A stretch of DNA of 64,000 nucleotides from Lamellibrachia columna (Eukaryota; Annelida; Polychaeta; Sabellida; Siboglinidae), in NCBI GenBank assembly GCA_963662155.1, contig OY759269.1:10652600-10716599 (forward strand). Reading direction: 5' to 3'. This document shows positions 29,644 to 40,469 of the stretch, in pieces. The notes under the pieces are model-generated. The model worked only from the letters and a program-made list of their open reading frames with translations. It did no database searches and was not told where the DNA came from. The translations under genes were made by a program, and so were the position numbers. Positions within the stretch are counted from its first letter, which is position 1. Each line of letters starts with the position of its first letter.

Positions 29644-30179
29644 AGGGGAACTGAAGCAATTTTGTGTTATGCCGTATATTTAAATATATATTATCTAACT
29701 ATGCATTAATGGTGACAGATACCTGCTAATTTATGAGATAAACTGAAAAACTGATTTTGTTCGAGAAAAAAATCGACAAAATACATCACTGCGTATCGCC
29801 ATCTTGTTGTCGAAACGAGTGGTTTGAGTCGCGTATATCTAATCAATGTAAATTTTCGATTTTTTGCGATTTATTTCGTAAATAGACATTCTGGAGCGAA
29901 AAAAAAGATATGGGTCTCTGTTATATATACAAGTGTTTACACACGTCAACAAAATAGCGGTTTTTTTCGTTCCAAATAAAAAAAGTTAAAGAAATTACAA
30001 CAAAACACGCAAAAAATCGTGGAAAACGCCACACTTCTCGAACACACGAGACGCTAACCAACGAGAATATGCGATAACGGAATACCGGAACTATTTTTTA
30101 CTTGTTGACAAGATGGATGCATCGCTTGAGACAGTTTTACCAGATCTGCTACTAGCGATTAGTGTCTATCTTTGGAGAA
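29644..30179. other. Left subterminal region of the TTAA element
   Basis: AT-rich. No gene supported before the short acidic frame that starts at 30180. Confidence 0.5.
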
Positions 30180-30638
30180 ATGGAAACCACAGACGAAGAG
30201 TCTAGTTCGACAGGCCACACGGAAACAACCGTTGACAGTCGTAAAGTGTCACCGAGTGTGCGAGTCACGCTCCAGACTCCAGGTCGGCTTCGCCTTTGAC
30301 TTTGTTGACGTTGGATTCAGGAAAAATTACAACAGCGCTTTGACTGTCAACGATTCCTGACTAGGTAATGTGATGTGTTGAACCTGTGAAAATTGCGTCC
30401 CGATGTCTGCGCACGTTTACGTTGATTCATCATGCTGCGCCGAGGAAGCTACCATGCCTAGGGCTAGGCTATGGCTATGCAGCACCGTGTGCCCGACCGC
30501 GTTGGTGCTTGCATCACCGTACGAAGGCGAAGACGATGATTTTGTAGTGATATGCACAAACAGAGCGGTGCTAGATGTTGGTCTGCTGTCATTGCATGAT
30601 TTGCGTGCCGAGTCATTGATTCGCCCTACAGCTATCAG
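30180..30638 (+). pseudogene. P2X7 ballast-like cysteine domain gene, exons 1-2 (decayed)
   Basis: At 30180 a short frame starts METTDEESSSTGHTETT, an acidic Ser/Thr-rich lead typical of this family. At 30385 the frame gives TCENCVPM, then SSCCAEEATMP, then DDFVVICTNRAVLDVGLL and LHDLRAE. This matches the family order: WCxCGxC-x2-M, CC doublet, then F-x2-VCxNxxVL. In P2X7 these cysteines bind zinc in the intracellular ballast domain. The conserved W-C before TC is lost (TGT TGA), and a frameshift lies before DDDF. An AG|GTCAGT donor ends the piece at 30638. The family name is my recognition of the motif order. Confidence 0.6.
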
Positions 30639-31126
30639 GTCAGTAATTCAATTGTTATCGAATCATTGCCATTTTAATAATCATATTTTTTCTGCATATT
30701 TCTTTTACCTAGCCCGAGCGGCGAGGTCCGAACTACAATGGCAATGCAAGCAGGCTTTTCTCTTTATTTTGTATCTAATCTAATGAAGTGTACCGTGACT
30801 GTATTTTAATATTGTGTTTGATTTTGTGTTGAATAACATTGATGACAATAATAACATGAGGGTTTATTTAATTCATTATGTGAATATATATATATTCTTA
30901 AATGTTACCGTAATCATGATTGTAATAATGATTACATTAATATTCGTACTTGTAATCACCCCTCTCTGTAGCACACCACAACACCTTGTTGTTTGGTGCA
31001 ATGTAATCATTTAAATAACAATAATTAACTACTGACAGTATATGTAATGTTCACAGTTTTGCAACTATATATTATGGTAATTATGGAATTAGTGCTACTA
31101 ATTAACCCTGACAAATTATATTTCAG

Positions 31127-31246
31127 GCTCAGGAAAGGCAAAACAAGTAATCCCATCCTGCGATGTGGGAAGGATATGTGATGTCTATTCTGAACCGAAT
31201 TGAATTGATGGAAAGTTTAGCTATGGAGATTGACCTGACACAGGTG
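31127..31246 (+). pseudogene. P2X7 ballast-like domain gene, downstream exon (decayed)
   Basis: TATATTTCAG precedes it and ACACAG|GTGAGT ends it. One frame gives GKAKQVIPSCDVGRICDVY, matching the family's GKGKRxVIPSCxVxxIRxxYPEPN block, and then hits a stop. Another frame is open to the donor and continues without a stop into the exon at 32207. The usual AYRxFxxW segment between this and the previous exon is not found. Confidence 0.6.
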
Positions 31247-32206
31247 AGTGTACTGATAGTCTGATATAGACCAATTGTGAGGCACCCACAGTTTGCAGCA
31301 GGTCGAAAAACAACCTGGAAAACTACAACAATTCCCACTAAAATATTAATAACTGAATGATGTGAATGCCTTCTTATCCATATCCCACTTCTGTCAACAA
31401 AATGTTACCTGCACCATCTTGCATGTCACTACACACAATTTCATTTATATTGAGACCAACATAAAATACATCAACAGTTTATTCACATAGAAAAACAATT
31501 ACCAAAGAAATAAGGCTAACTAGAACGACTGAAACCAAGACTAAACATTGACTAAAAACAGTGACTTCTACCACCAGGAAATACAACCTGGAACATGGAT
31601 ATCACAGCTACACACATCATTATTATGCCACAACGTATCAAATATACTGGTAGTTTAGCTTAGGAAATAATTAATCTTTATAAAGCCAAGGCATTTTAAC
31701 TGTTTCACCATCATCATCTGTACCAATGGCAATAGACTACTTGTTTTGATTGGACAGTAAATGTACATCAATCATGTGTAACGATATTATTTGTTCTGAC
31801 AGTAAACGTACACCAATCATGCATACCAATACACTACTTGTTACTACCAACAGTAAATGTACACCAATGATCTCATTCTGGAATCTGCACCATTTCACTA
31901 CTTCTTTTGACAGTAAATGTACACCAATCATGTTTATCCAATATACTATTTGTTCTGACTGAATCTACTACTTGTTCCTACCGACAGCAAATGTAAACCA
32001 AGCGTCTCATTCTCTACCAAATACACTACTTGTACTTACAGTAAATGTACACCAATCATATGTATCAATACACTACTTGTTCTGACTGATAGTACTTGCA
32101 CACCAACCATTTGTTCCAATACACTACTGGCACTAAATATACACCAATACACTACTTATTCTGACTGGTGCAGAAAAGTGACATAAGTTCTTCTCTTTCT
32201 CATAGG
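31247..32206 (+). other. Presumed intron with degenerate minisatellite
   Basis: Begins GTGAGT and ends TTTCTCATAG. From about 31745 to 32165 the phrases AGTAAATGTACACCAATCAT and ATACACTACTTGTTCTGAC recur imperfectly about ten times. Confidence 0.5.
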
Positions 32207-32290
32207 TGTCGGAGCTGCTTGAGTCACCCTCGGTTATGTCGCTGTTATCACATAGTGTGCATCATCTGCACCAATGTCTTTATTCTCACT
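32207..32290 (+). other. Possible terminal exon of the plus-strand gene
   Basis: After the TTTCTCATAG acceptor the phase-0 frame gives VSELLESPSVMSLLSHSV and stops at 32290. It overlaps the minus-strand exon tail to tail. Confidence 0.3.
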
Positions 32291-32574
32291 GAATCTGATG
32301 GAAGCTTCACATAGGAGTAGTCATGATCAACGTTCATTGGTGCAATAATGTCATCCGTGACTACAGCAGCATTCGCGAAGTGTCGCACTTGAAATATCGT
32401 TACCGGATCGATTTGCATTTCAGCATCAGTTGTATGTGGTGCCACAGCAGTAGTAGCAGTGATGGCACTAAAGGTGACATCCGTAATGTAAAGATTGACG
32501 GCATCACCCGTAGCGCTGGATGCTTCAAAACTAGTACCTGTACTTGTATGAACTAATGGTGAATCCTTCATCTG
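32248..32574 (-). CDS. Open exon of the minus-strand gene of the TTAA element
   Basis: A TTTTCAG acceptor on the minus strand directly precedes ATGAAGGATTC, and the frame stays open for 107 codons. It is Ser/Thr/Ala-rich (SFEASSATGDAVNLY, ITDVTFSAITATTAVA) with no recognisable catalytic motif. It lies on the same strand as the THAP exon at 36969-37195, so it could be the linker region of the same transposase gene. Function is inferred from context only. Confidence 0.35.
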   Translation of the reverse strand, partial: QMKDSPLVHTSTGTSFEASSATGDAVNLYITDVTFSAITATTAVAPHTTDAEMQIDPVTIFQVRHFANAAVVTDDIIAPMNVDHDYSYVKLPSDSVRIKTLVQMMHTM

Positions 32575-33105
32575 AAAAGATTACACATACAGTGACTTGA
32601 AAATTTTACAAAATTCATCTTTTGCATAATAAAAATGAATCACAATGTGAGAAACTTTCTCTTGTATATATTATTTTTAGAATATAAGAGTGCCAGTGTC
32701 ATATAGAATGTATAAAGTAATCAACCACAGGGAAAAGCATTTTCCCTATGGAGCCATGTTAATTCAACCAATGATCACTGATCTCTTAATGTTTTTAATG
32801 AATCTGTTTGGTCAGTTTGACGAATGCCACTGGTAACATAACCAAACGCATGTAACCAAAATTGTAGCATCCTAGCTCCAAAGTGCATTATATTATCTAA
32901 TCAACATTGCACTGTTTTCAATGGGCCAGGGAGGTAAAAATTATATAAGGGGTCCAAATTCCATAACAAAATATGGACCCATAGGTACACTTTCTATGGG
33001 GTTCCTTATTTTATATCTGACACTCGATTTAGATAACATAATGCATGAATATTGTTATTGGACCAAATGCAGATCTATGCTTGTGACATCTTTAACTTAT
33101 AAATG

Positions 33106-33309
<204 letters not shown>

Positions 33310-34184
33310 TTATTAGGTATACTGAAAGCATCTGCTAGATAGTATGGTGCATGGACAAAAGCCCCTCCCGACAAAAGCCCCACAGACATAAGCTTGTTTC
33401 AATTCAATTATATTGTTCATGACAGAGACAAGATATTGTCATGAATATAGTTCAGGCATGTGGTCAATTCCATTCCGGAATTGGAACTGACCCTCAATTC
33501 CAGTTCCGGAATTGGAATTGACTTCAAAAAAAAAAAAAAAAAAATTTTTCCAAAATTTATTTTTTGGGAATTGGCATTGATTTTGTTGGAATTATTGACT
33601 TGATACTGTTAATATTTACCCTTATATTTACTTATATTACTTTTAAAACCATATTTGTCTGCTTATAGCATGTCACCCTGAATCTGGTAACAGCCAGGAA
33701 GTTGTCAACATTACAGCATAGACCCTGTCTACTCTGGTATTGAAACATTGTGACCAAGATCAATATAATCAAGCATTTGCATCAAAAAGAAATACTAAGT
33801 TACTGTAACAGACAGTAAAACCAAAATCAGACCATTCAGGCCTCATTTTCTTTCTCAGTGTACAATGTTTATTTACAGAGATTGCCAATTAAGGGCACCT
33901 GCCTGCTCATTCCCTTTGTGTGAGAGAGGAAGCCTGCCCCACTTGAATGCAGCCCCTTGTTTATCCAAGCCTAATGTTCAGCCCACAAGTTTCCCATACT
34001 AAACATGTCACTGGTCACCTGTACAATGCTGTTACATGTGGCTGTAGGGTTTGCCCTTTGTAGTAATTAAAAATGTCCCCATGGAGAATACATGTTGGAG
34101 ATTAGGATGTTGAAGATTCAAACTTTCCAGTAAATTTGATGAAATATCAATGATACCACAACTGATAGCGATATAAATCTGCCT

Positions 34185-35205
34185 CCTAGTATACTTGCTC
34201 CCACCCCCGGACATCTGCCCCTTATTTCTATGATAGTTGACAAGTGAAAATCAGTTTGCAGTTTTATCATTATTACTACAATAACATAACATTCAATGAC
34301 AAGTCGAAGTCACTTTAGCCTAATGCAATTGCCTATCCCCTGGAGTGTGTATGAGATGATCTTGTCACCAGTTGTCTTCCAGGTATCATTGATAGTCAGA
34401 TCAGTGGTGGAAGATGGGTTCTTGGGGTGATGCTTCCACAAACAGTGGTTTGGAGTGCCCCTGGTATTAGCTGCCTTAGTTTTCAGGTCCTCACGGACCT
34501 TGGCAGCTTCTATCTGTGCCGTGTCACCATCATGGTTGCAGGCAGTCTTGTTGATCACATTCTGGATCTGGAGATCAGATCAGTGACCACAGCACCCTTG
34601 CATGATCAGGATCGATGCTGGCTTCACTCCCATTGAAGAGTAATCTTGTTGGTCCCCCTTCTTGGTGTAGGAATGACACTCAAAACATAGCTTATGACCT
34701 CCTCAGATGCTAGTAGTAATTTCCATGGTGAAGTTATAAGTGAATTCTGACAACTCTGGCTTGTGCATCCAGTTTTATAGGAAAATGGAGTCACTCCAAC
34801 TCTCCATGGTAAATGAAATTCAAAAGAAACCTTGTTGAGATGGCTTCTTTCAAATATCCTCAATTGTCCTAACATGTCCAGGTCGAAATCTCACTGGCTT
34901 CTTCCACAATTGCAATAAAGATAATCCTTTGATTACAGGATCATCTCCAACTACATAAAGTAATTTACTTGGCTGATCTGGCACAAAGAACATTAATTGC
35001 AATTATGGTAATATATATCTTGAATTCATGTTCAGAAATAAAAAAATAAGTTAAAAAAACATTTCTTTAAAAAAAAACTTACAAATAATCCAGAAGCTAC
35101 GGACAGGGGGCAAATGTCCAGATTTTGAATAAGGCTAGGGGCAAATGTCTGGGGGGCAAGTGACAAAGGGGCAAATGTCCGGGAGGGGGGCAAATGACCT
35201 GGACC
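34185..35205. mobile_element. Possible further nested element with GGACATxTGCCCC ends
   Basis: GGACATCTGCCCCTT at about 34209 is mirrored by the inverted GGACATTTGCCCC copies at 35101-35185. A related GGACAAAAGCCCC lies at 33354. No target duplication was found, so these may be subterminal repeats of the host hAT. Confidence 0.3.
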
Positions 35206-35372
35206 CGATATAAACAGGGGAAACTGCTCAAAACTCGGATTAATGACCCAACTGTCCAGGGCTGTCCAAAATGTCTGGTTTTGTTAGCAAAAATCCAGGA
35301 GAGGTGTCGCAGCAGAAAGTACATATGAAATGGCTGGATGCCATTTTAAAGTTTTTTATGGCAAACCCTGAT

Positions 35373-35651
<279 letters not shown>

Positions 35652-35855
35652 ATTTAAGGAACAATAATTTTTTAATCATATCTAATTAAATATGATTGTG
35701 CACACGTGACAAATAAAACTGTGTTAAAACGAATTGGATTTGAATTTTTCTTTAGCCTAGGATTTTAACAGTTGGAATTGATTTTTTGCAAGGCGGAATT
35801 AGAATTGATTTTTTGGAATTGACAAAACAGAATTGACCCCATGCCTGATATACTT

Positions 35856-36968
35856 CCTTCATATGTATAGCTTGTACTAATACTATTGTGGGTTGCCGAC
35901 AGTTGCCCCCTCCCCCCACGATATTCATTACAGTGTTATCAGTTGACTTAGAATAAAATGTAATTAATACATCTATATGAACTTCCGGTTATTACATGTG
36001 GGGTTTAATCTGATCAATAAAGCAAATTAATTTTATATAATTTTGCCTTATTGTCAAGTCACAAGAATTCTGACAGAAATTGTAAAGTGTCATTATAGAA
36101 AGCAGACATGTAATCTGACAGTGTTCAACTGGGTAGATGACGATGCCTTAGTTAGTTTCCTTTCCAGCTAGACATTGCATGGGTGAAATGCATTTTACTT
36201 AAATATTTAAATACTTTTAAAAAGTTTTTGTAACTGCATTTGCACTTAATCACAATGAAAGTATTTGTATATTTTAAATATTTCCATAAAGAATTTGAAA
36301 TGTAAACAGCAACAGTAGGCTTCTGTTGCACTATAGTCTATACTGTCTTTTGGTCGTGTTTCTCCCATGCATCTAACCCCCCCCCCCAGGCTTAGCCTTA
36401 CGCTTGCCGCTTGCTCTCTAGGCATTTAGAACACAGGAGTATGAGACTTATTATGACTGTCAATAAATAATATCAAATTATTTTCTTGAATAATTTTGCC
36501 TAGTACATACGCCATGGCCCATGTTATAAGGTTGCAGTATATCCTGTAGCACTTACTGAGTTATTGTTATTGTTTTGAGTACGGCCACGTATTGACGGTA
36601 CGGTACGTCTGATCACTTCGAAAATAAATCGGCGGATTGGAAAACACTCGTAATTATATCAAACTATTAACACTTACTCGCACTTTATTGTATTCATACA
36701 TTTCGATTTACTGTGGGTCATATATATGCTGACGTTGAAGGACAGCTGTGCTTATTGGGGTGGAACTATATTGTAATCGTAGTGATAAGTCACAATGGTA
36801 ACGGTAATCCAATTTACTAACCTGGTTTCGGCTCGTCGCTTCCTACGCATCGCTCTGATATCTGACGTTTCCATGTCGCAGAATAGTCTGTAGATGCATG
36901 GTCATATGCAAAAAAAAGATCTAAGATGGAAAGGTGTCTTTGACCAAGAATGACATCTTGATGCTCAC
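35856..36968. other. Non-coding part of the TTAA element
   Basis: Presumed intron of the minus-strand THAP gene downstream of its donor at 36968. No exon is recognised. Confidence 0.4.
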
Positions 36969-37195
36969 CGTCTGTCCATGCTCATCACATAGTCTTTTGT
37001 CTTGTAATCTGCATCGGAAAAGTGGTCACTCGCAGAGCCTGCGGCTGGCGGACACGGCAATTTCCGCATTTGCAACCACCTTTTCCGCTGCAAATTCTTC
37101 CTCGGAAGTCGATCAAAAGTTTTTTCCTTGCATTTGTAGTACTAGTTGATATATCCAGGAGCCATCCAGTGCACACCAGTTTTCTTTTTATTCGA
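36969..37195 (-). pseudogene. THAP domain exon of the TTAA element transposase (decayed)
   Basis: The minus strand reads GVHWMAPGYIN, a stop, then YYKCKEKTFDRLPRKN, QRKRWLQ, SASDHFSDADY, and ends at CG|GTGAGC (36969/36968). This matches the THAP zinc-finger order: Cys pair, FxRLP, RxxWL, CSxHF. All three zinc cysteines appear replaced (HW for HC, PGY for PGC, SASDHF for xCSDHF), while the final His and the FxRLP/WL core remain. THAP domains bind transposon ends in P and Kolobok-type elements. Its location 250 bp from the right end fits a transposase N-terminus. Confidence 0.6.
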
Positions 37196-37531
37196 TTTTA
37201 CATGCGTTTCGGCCGTTTTTCCGAGAGGTTTTTACTGTGTGAACGCGGTGCCAGGAGCTCGTACTCAAACCACTCTGCCGCTGAGCCCCCCGCAGAGTAA
37301 TATAGCGCCGCCCAGCGAAGATAATGGCAAAGTTAAAAAGGATATTACAAAATTACTGTGGCGTTGCGCCCATCATATAAGGGTGATATATACTGTAAAT
37401 GGTATGTTATTATGTTTGGGCTATGGTTGTTCGAGTGCTTCACCCCCCTTTAACATTCACATTAACTTTGCGTATTTAATGTGAAATTTGACCATACTAA
37501 TGTTTCGTTTTTTTTTTCAATGCGTTAATAT

Positions 37532-37744
37532 GTGTTACATTATTTTATCGCCAAGACAGTCATTGTGAAGTTGCTGTTTGTCACTTTTGGTGTGCTTCTA
37601 CTCTGTTCTAAACATGCAGCTGGTGGAGAAAGTTATAGCCTAATACAGAGAAATCTGAAACGGACTGCAACTGCACCGTCCGAATTGTCCGTTTCCTACA
37701 GTTGTCCGTTATATCACGGACTGCTAAGCGCGCTTAGTGCGTGA
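37532..37744 (+). CDS. Candidate small secreted peptide, second exon of a repeated gene family
   Basis: The 70-codon frame has a hydrophobic signal segment (KLLFVTFGVLLLC, residues 13-25), then GGESYSLIQRNLKR with a dibasic KR at 43-44, then a tail containing SYSCPLYHGLL. An AG acceptor (37559) lies just inside the frame; after it the frame has GTG where a start ATG (xTGAAGTTGCTG) would be expected. So either the upstream ATG at 37532 is used or the original start has mutated. AATAAA lies near 38017. Paralogues at 55126-55330 and 60075-60130 are broken. The promoter-like module at 29395 precedes it across the TTAA element. No known peptide family is recognised. Confidence 0.35.
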   Translation: MLHYFIAKTVIVKLLFVTFGVLLLCSKHAAGGESYSLIQRNLKRTATAPSELSVSYSCPLYHGLLSALSA

Positions 37745-37800
37745 ACGTATGTGTTGCTGCATGTCTGTTTTACTTTTTTTACCGGAATTGGATACTACCT

Positions 37801-37882
37801 AACGGCAGATCGTTTCTCCGGCAGATCATTTCACCGGCAGATCGTTTCTCCGGCAGATCATTTCAACGGCAGATCGTTTCAC
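37801..37882. repeat. 18-bp tandem repeat, about 5 copies
   Basis: Unit CGGCAGATCGTTTCTC with variants. Paralogues at 55396-55480 have two units and 60132 has one. Confidence 0.88.
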
Positions 37883-37929
37883 TGCGACTTCAAAGGGAGT
37901 TAATCAAACACGCTATGATTGCGACTAGG

Positions 37930-38640
37930 TAATGGGAAATAAGGACTATGCAATGCCCCCATGGCTACTATCAGTTTTATTTAGCTGAGCAATATACTAC
38001 TGTGTTTGCAAGTCGAATAAAGAAAACGCAAATTAACGAAAATCCTGGATATGTTTGACTGGTGAAGCGAACGCAGAAATATATATGATCAACTAAAATA
38101 GATATATATGATCAAAGAAAAGAGGGAGTGGTGCCCTTTGAATGGAAAGAAGTAAACATCATATCATTATTTTAAAAGGGTTCGAGAAATAAGTATATGT
38201 GGGATTGTATACATACGTTAAATATAGGGAAGGCTGTAAATTAGATCAGCACAGCCTGCTATGTGTGACAGTCTCACAGTCACACAGAACTAACACATGT
38301 AGCAGATGTTAGGTGTTGGCTTTAAAAAAGCAAGCTCAACCTGAGATTTACCTCCAACTTGGGCTGCATTGCGAGCTGCAATTTTGATATGATGTGGCGG
38401 CCAACCCCGAGGTACCACAACCTCAGCATTATGGTTGGGATTTTGTGTAACACGATTTTACAAGATTTCGCAAGATTGCCATCCAAGGAAAACGCCCAGA
38501 TTGCAAGTGGACAAGGAAGCCATTAACTTATATTGAGTCCACATTTTTTATCTATGTGTAATCATGAGATATGTGTCAAACTTGTTTTTAAACATATTCA
38601 CGCTAGCAGCACAATATGTAGATGATTTGCTCCAGTAATT
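37930..38640. repeat. Dispersed block following the peptide exon
   Basis: Shared with 43478-44080 and partly 55540-56580 (AATGGGAAATAAGGACTATG; CACAGCCTGCTATGTGTGAC; GATGTGGCGGCCAACACCGA). No gene. Confidence 0.8.
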
Positions 38641-38870
38641 GAATTATCCTCTGTGAGAACGAATAATTCCCTGTAACCAATCTACACCAATGTCACCTCA
38701 CGTCCTCTAGTTCTATTATCTTTCTTCAGTGAGAGAAAAATAGTTATATCAATATGTTCATACCCATTCAATATCTTAAAAATTATATTTGATCTCTTCT
38801 TAATCGCCTTTTCTCTAGGGTTGTTAAACCTCATTCTTTCAGTCGGTCTCTTCCAATTATTGGGCGCTTC
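38640..38870 (-). pseudogene. CR1-like LINE C-terminal fragment
   Basis: The minus strand reads ERMRFNNPREKAIKKRSN, FKILNGYEHIDITIFLSLKK, DNRTRGREVTLV, the usual end of a CR1-like reverse transcriptase. It is a short dead fragment embedded in the mosaic repeat, with a paralogue at 44815-45090. Confidence 0.8.
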
Positions 38871-39147
38871 CAACCAGTGGCGAATTCCTTGCCTCCAGCT
38901 CCTGATGCCGTAGCACATCTCGTTCGTATTTATGTGTTCACACGCGGTGTGTCACAATGCCGTATCTAGGATTTGGCAAAGGGAGGCCAAAGAGGGGGTT
39001 AAGCTTAGATACCCATTCTTTCTACGTTGCATGGCACGTATTTTAACATAGCTACATTTGATCACACGCATCGTCATTAATAGGAACATGTCTCGTTCTC
39101 TCATCTTTGGTTCTCTGTAAATATATTCCATTGCATAGCATTGTGCT

Positions 39148-39250
39148 ACAAAATGACCATATAGGATAGGAATTATGCAAACATCGTAACTTGCCAATTA
39201 ACAATAACATTAACTATGTGTACTTTATGTAACATTTTACCATAATAATT
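39148..39250. repeat. Paralogous empty site of the TTAA element
   Basis: The sequence around AACTTGCCAATTAACAATAA matches the left flank (to 29643) and right flank (from 37450) of the 7.8-kb element joined at a single TTAA. Confidence 0.85.
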
Positions 39251-39344
39251 CCATTCTATTGTCAATTTGCCGAGGTCAACTTGACCCGTCTTCAACTCCT
39301 TGTGGTTTTGGCTAGGGGAAATCCACTAGATAACCATGCGCTAT

Positions 39345-39470
39345 AAGCCAATCGCGTGTCGTTTCTAAATGTATTGACGGCATTGGATTGTTAAATACAA
39401 ACGGCCAGCGGCTAGCGTGTCTATCAGTTTGTCTTGCATTCATCAATGAACAGACGGCACACAGGTAAGT
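39345..39470 (+). promoter_or_regulatory. Promoter-like module 3 with first exon and donor
   Basis: CCAATCGCG at 39348, TACAAA (degenerate TATA) at 39394, initiator TCAGTTT at 39424, exon-like CTTGCATTCATCAATGAACA, then ACAG|GTAAGT at 39464. Confidence 0.45.
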
Positions 39471-39744
39471 CTGCGGATTTGATAACAGGCGCACAACAAT
39501 CAACATTCCCCGTCGGTTATCTGATATAATATATTCAGTAGACTGGTAGGGTATTATTCATAACGATCATTTACGACATGATTTATGCTAATATCATATC
39601 TTGCTATTTAACATTTACATTAATGATGCGTATTTAATGTGATATTTGACTATACCAAGTTTTATATTCTGCTTGTCTATTGAGAAATAGTTTCTGTTAT
39701 AAGTGTTGTCTGTAGTACGTATGTTATAACGTACCCGTGTTGCA

Positions 39745-40015
39745 CTTGCCCCGGTCTCCCTACATTAAATGTATTCATAATTCTCCTGTGGGGTGGGGAT
39801 ATTACGAGGGAATCCGTGTGGACGTTTCATGTAGATTACCTAACTCAGAACAGCAGGATGTCGTAGTTACGTTAAGTTGTTAACAACGTTATGTGTGTTT
39901 TCTGCGATTGTGCCGAGTTACGTGATCTACGTCTAACGTCCGCATCAGTTTACACTTCGTGTAAGCGGCGGTTCGGCTTGAAGCTGTTATCACCATAGGC
40001 ATTGCCCTACCAACA

Positions 40016-40020
<5 letters not shown>
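39745..40020. repeat. Dispersed modules delta and epsilon
   Basis: CCCCGGTCTCCCTACATTAA through GCATTGCCCTACCAACATTT. Paralogues lie at 48640-48920 and partly at 56990-57110. Confidence 0.8.
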
Positions 40021-40283
<263 letters not shown>

Positions 40284-40333
40284 ATATATATATATATATC
40301 ACCCAAAAACGGTTTTCGACAGTTCTATGAGTG

Positions 40334-40400
40334 TGTGCGTGCGTGCGTGCGCGTGCGCGTGCGTGCGTGTGTTTTAGCGTGCGTGCGTGCGTGCGTGCGC

Positions 40401-40452
<52 letters not shown>

Positions 40453-40455
40453 TGA
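40334..40455. repeat. (GCGT)n microsatellite
   Basis: Tetranucleotide array with a few breaks. The same position within module epsilon carries arrays at 49076-49134 and 57263-57281. Confidence 0.95.
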
Positions 40456-40469
40456 GCATTGCGTGCGTG

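Noticed and set aside
38170..38190. GGGTTCGAGAA considered as a tRNA B box
   Set aside because: No matching A box or cloverleaf around it or around its copy at 43725.
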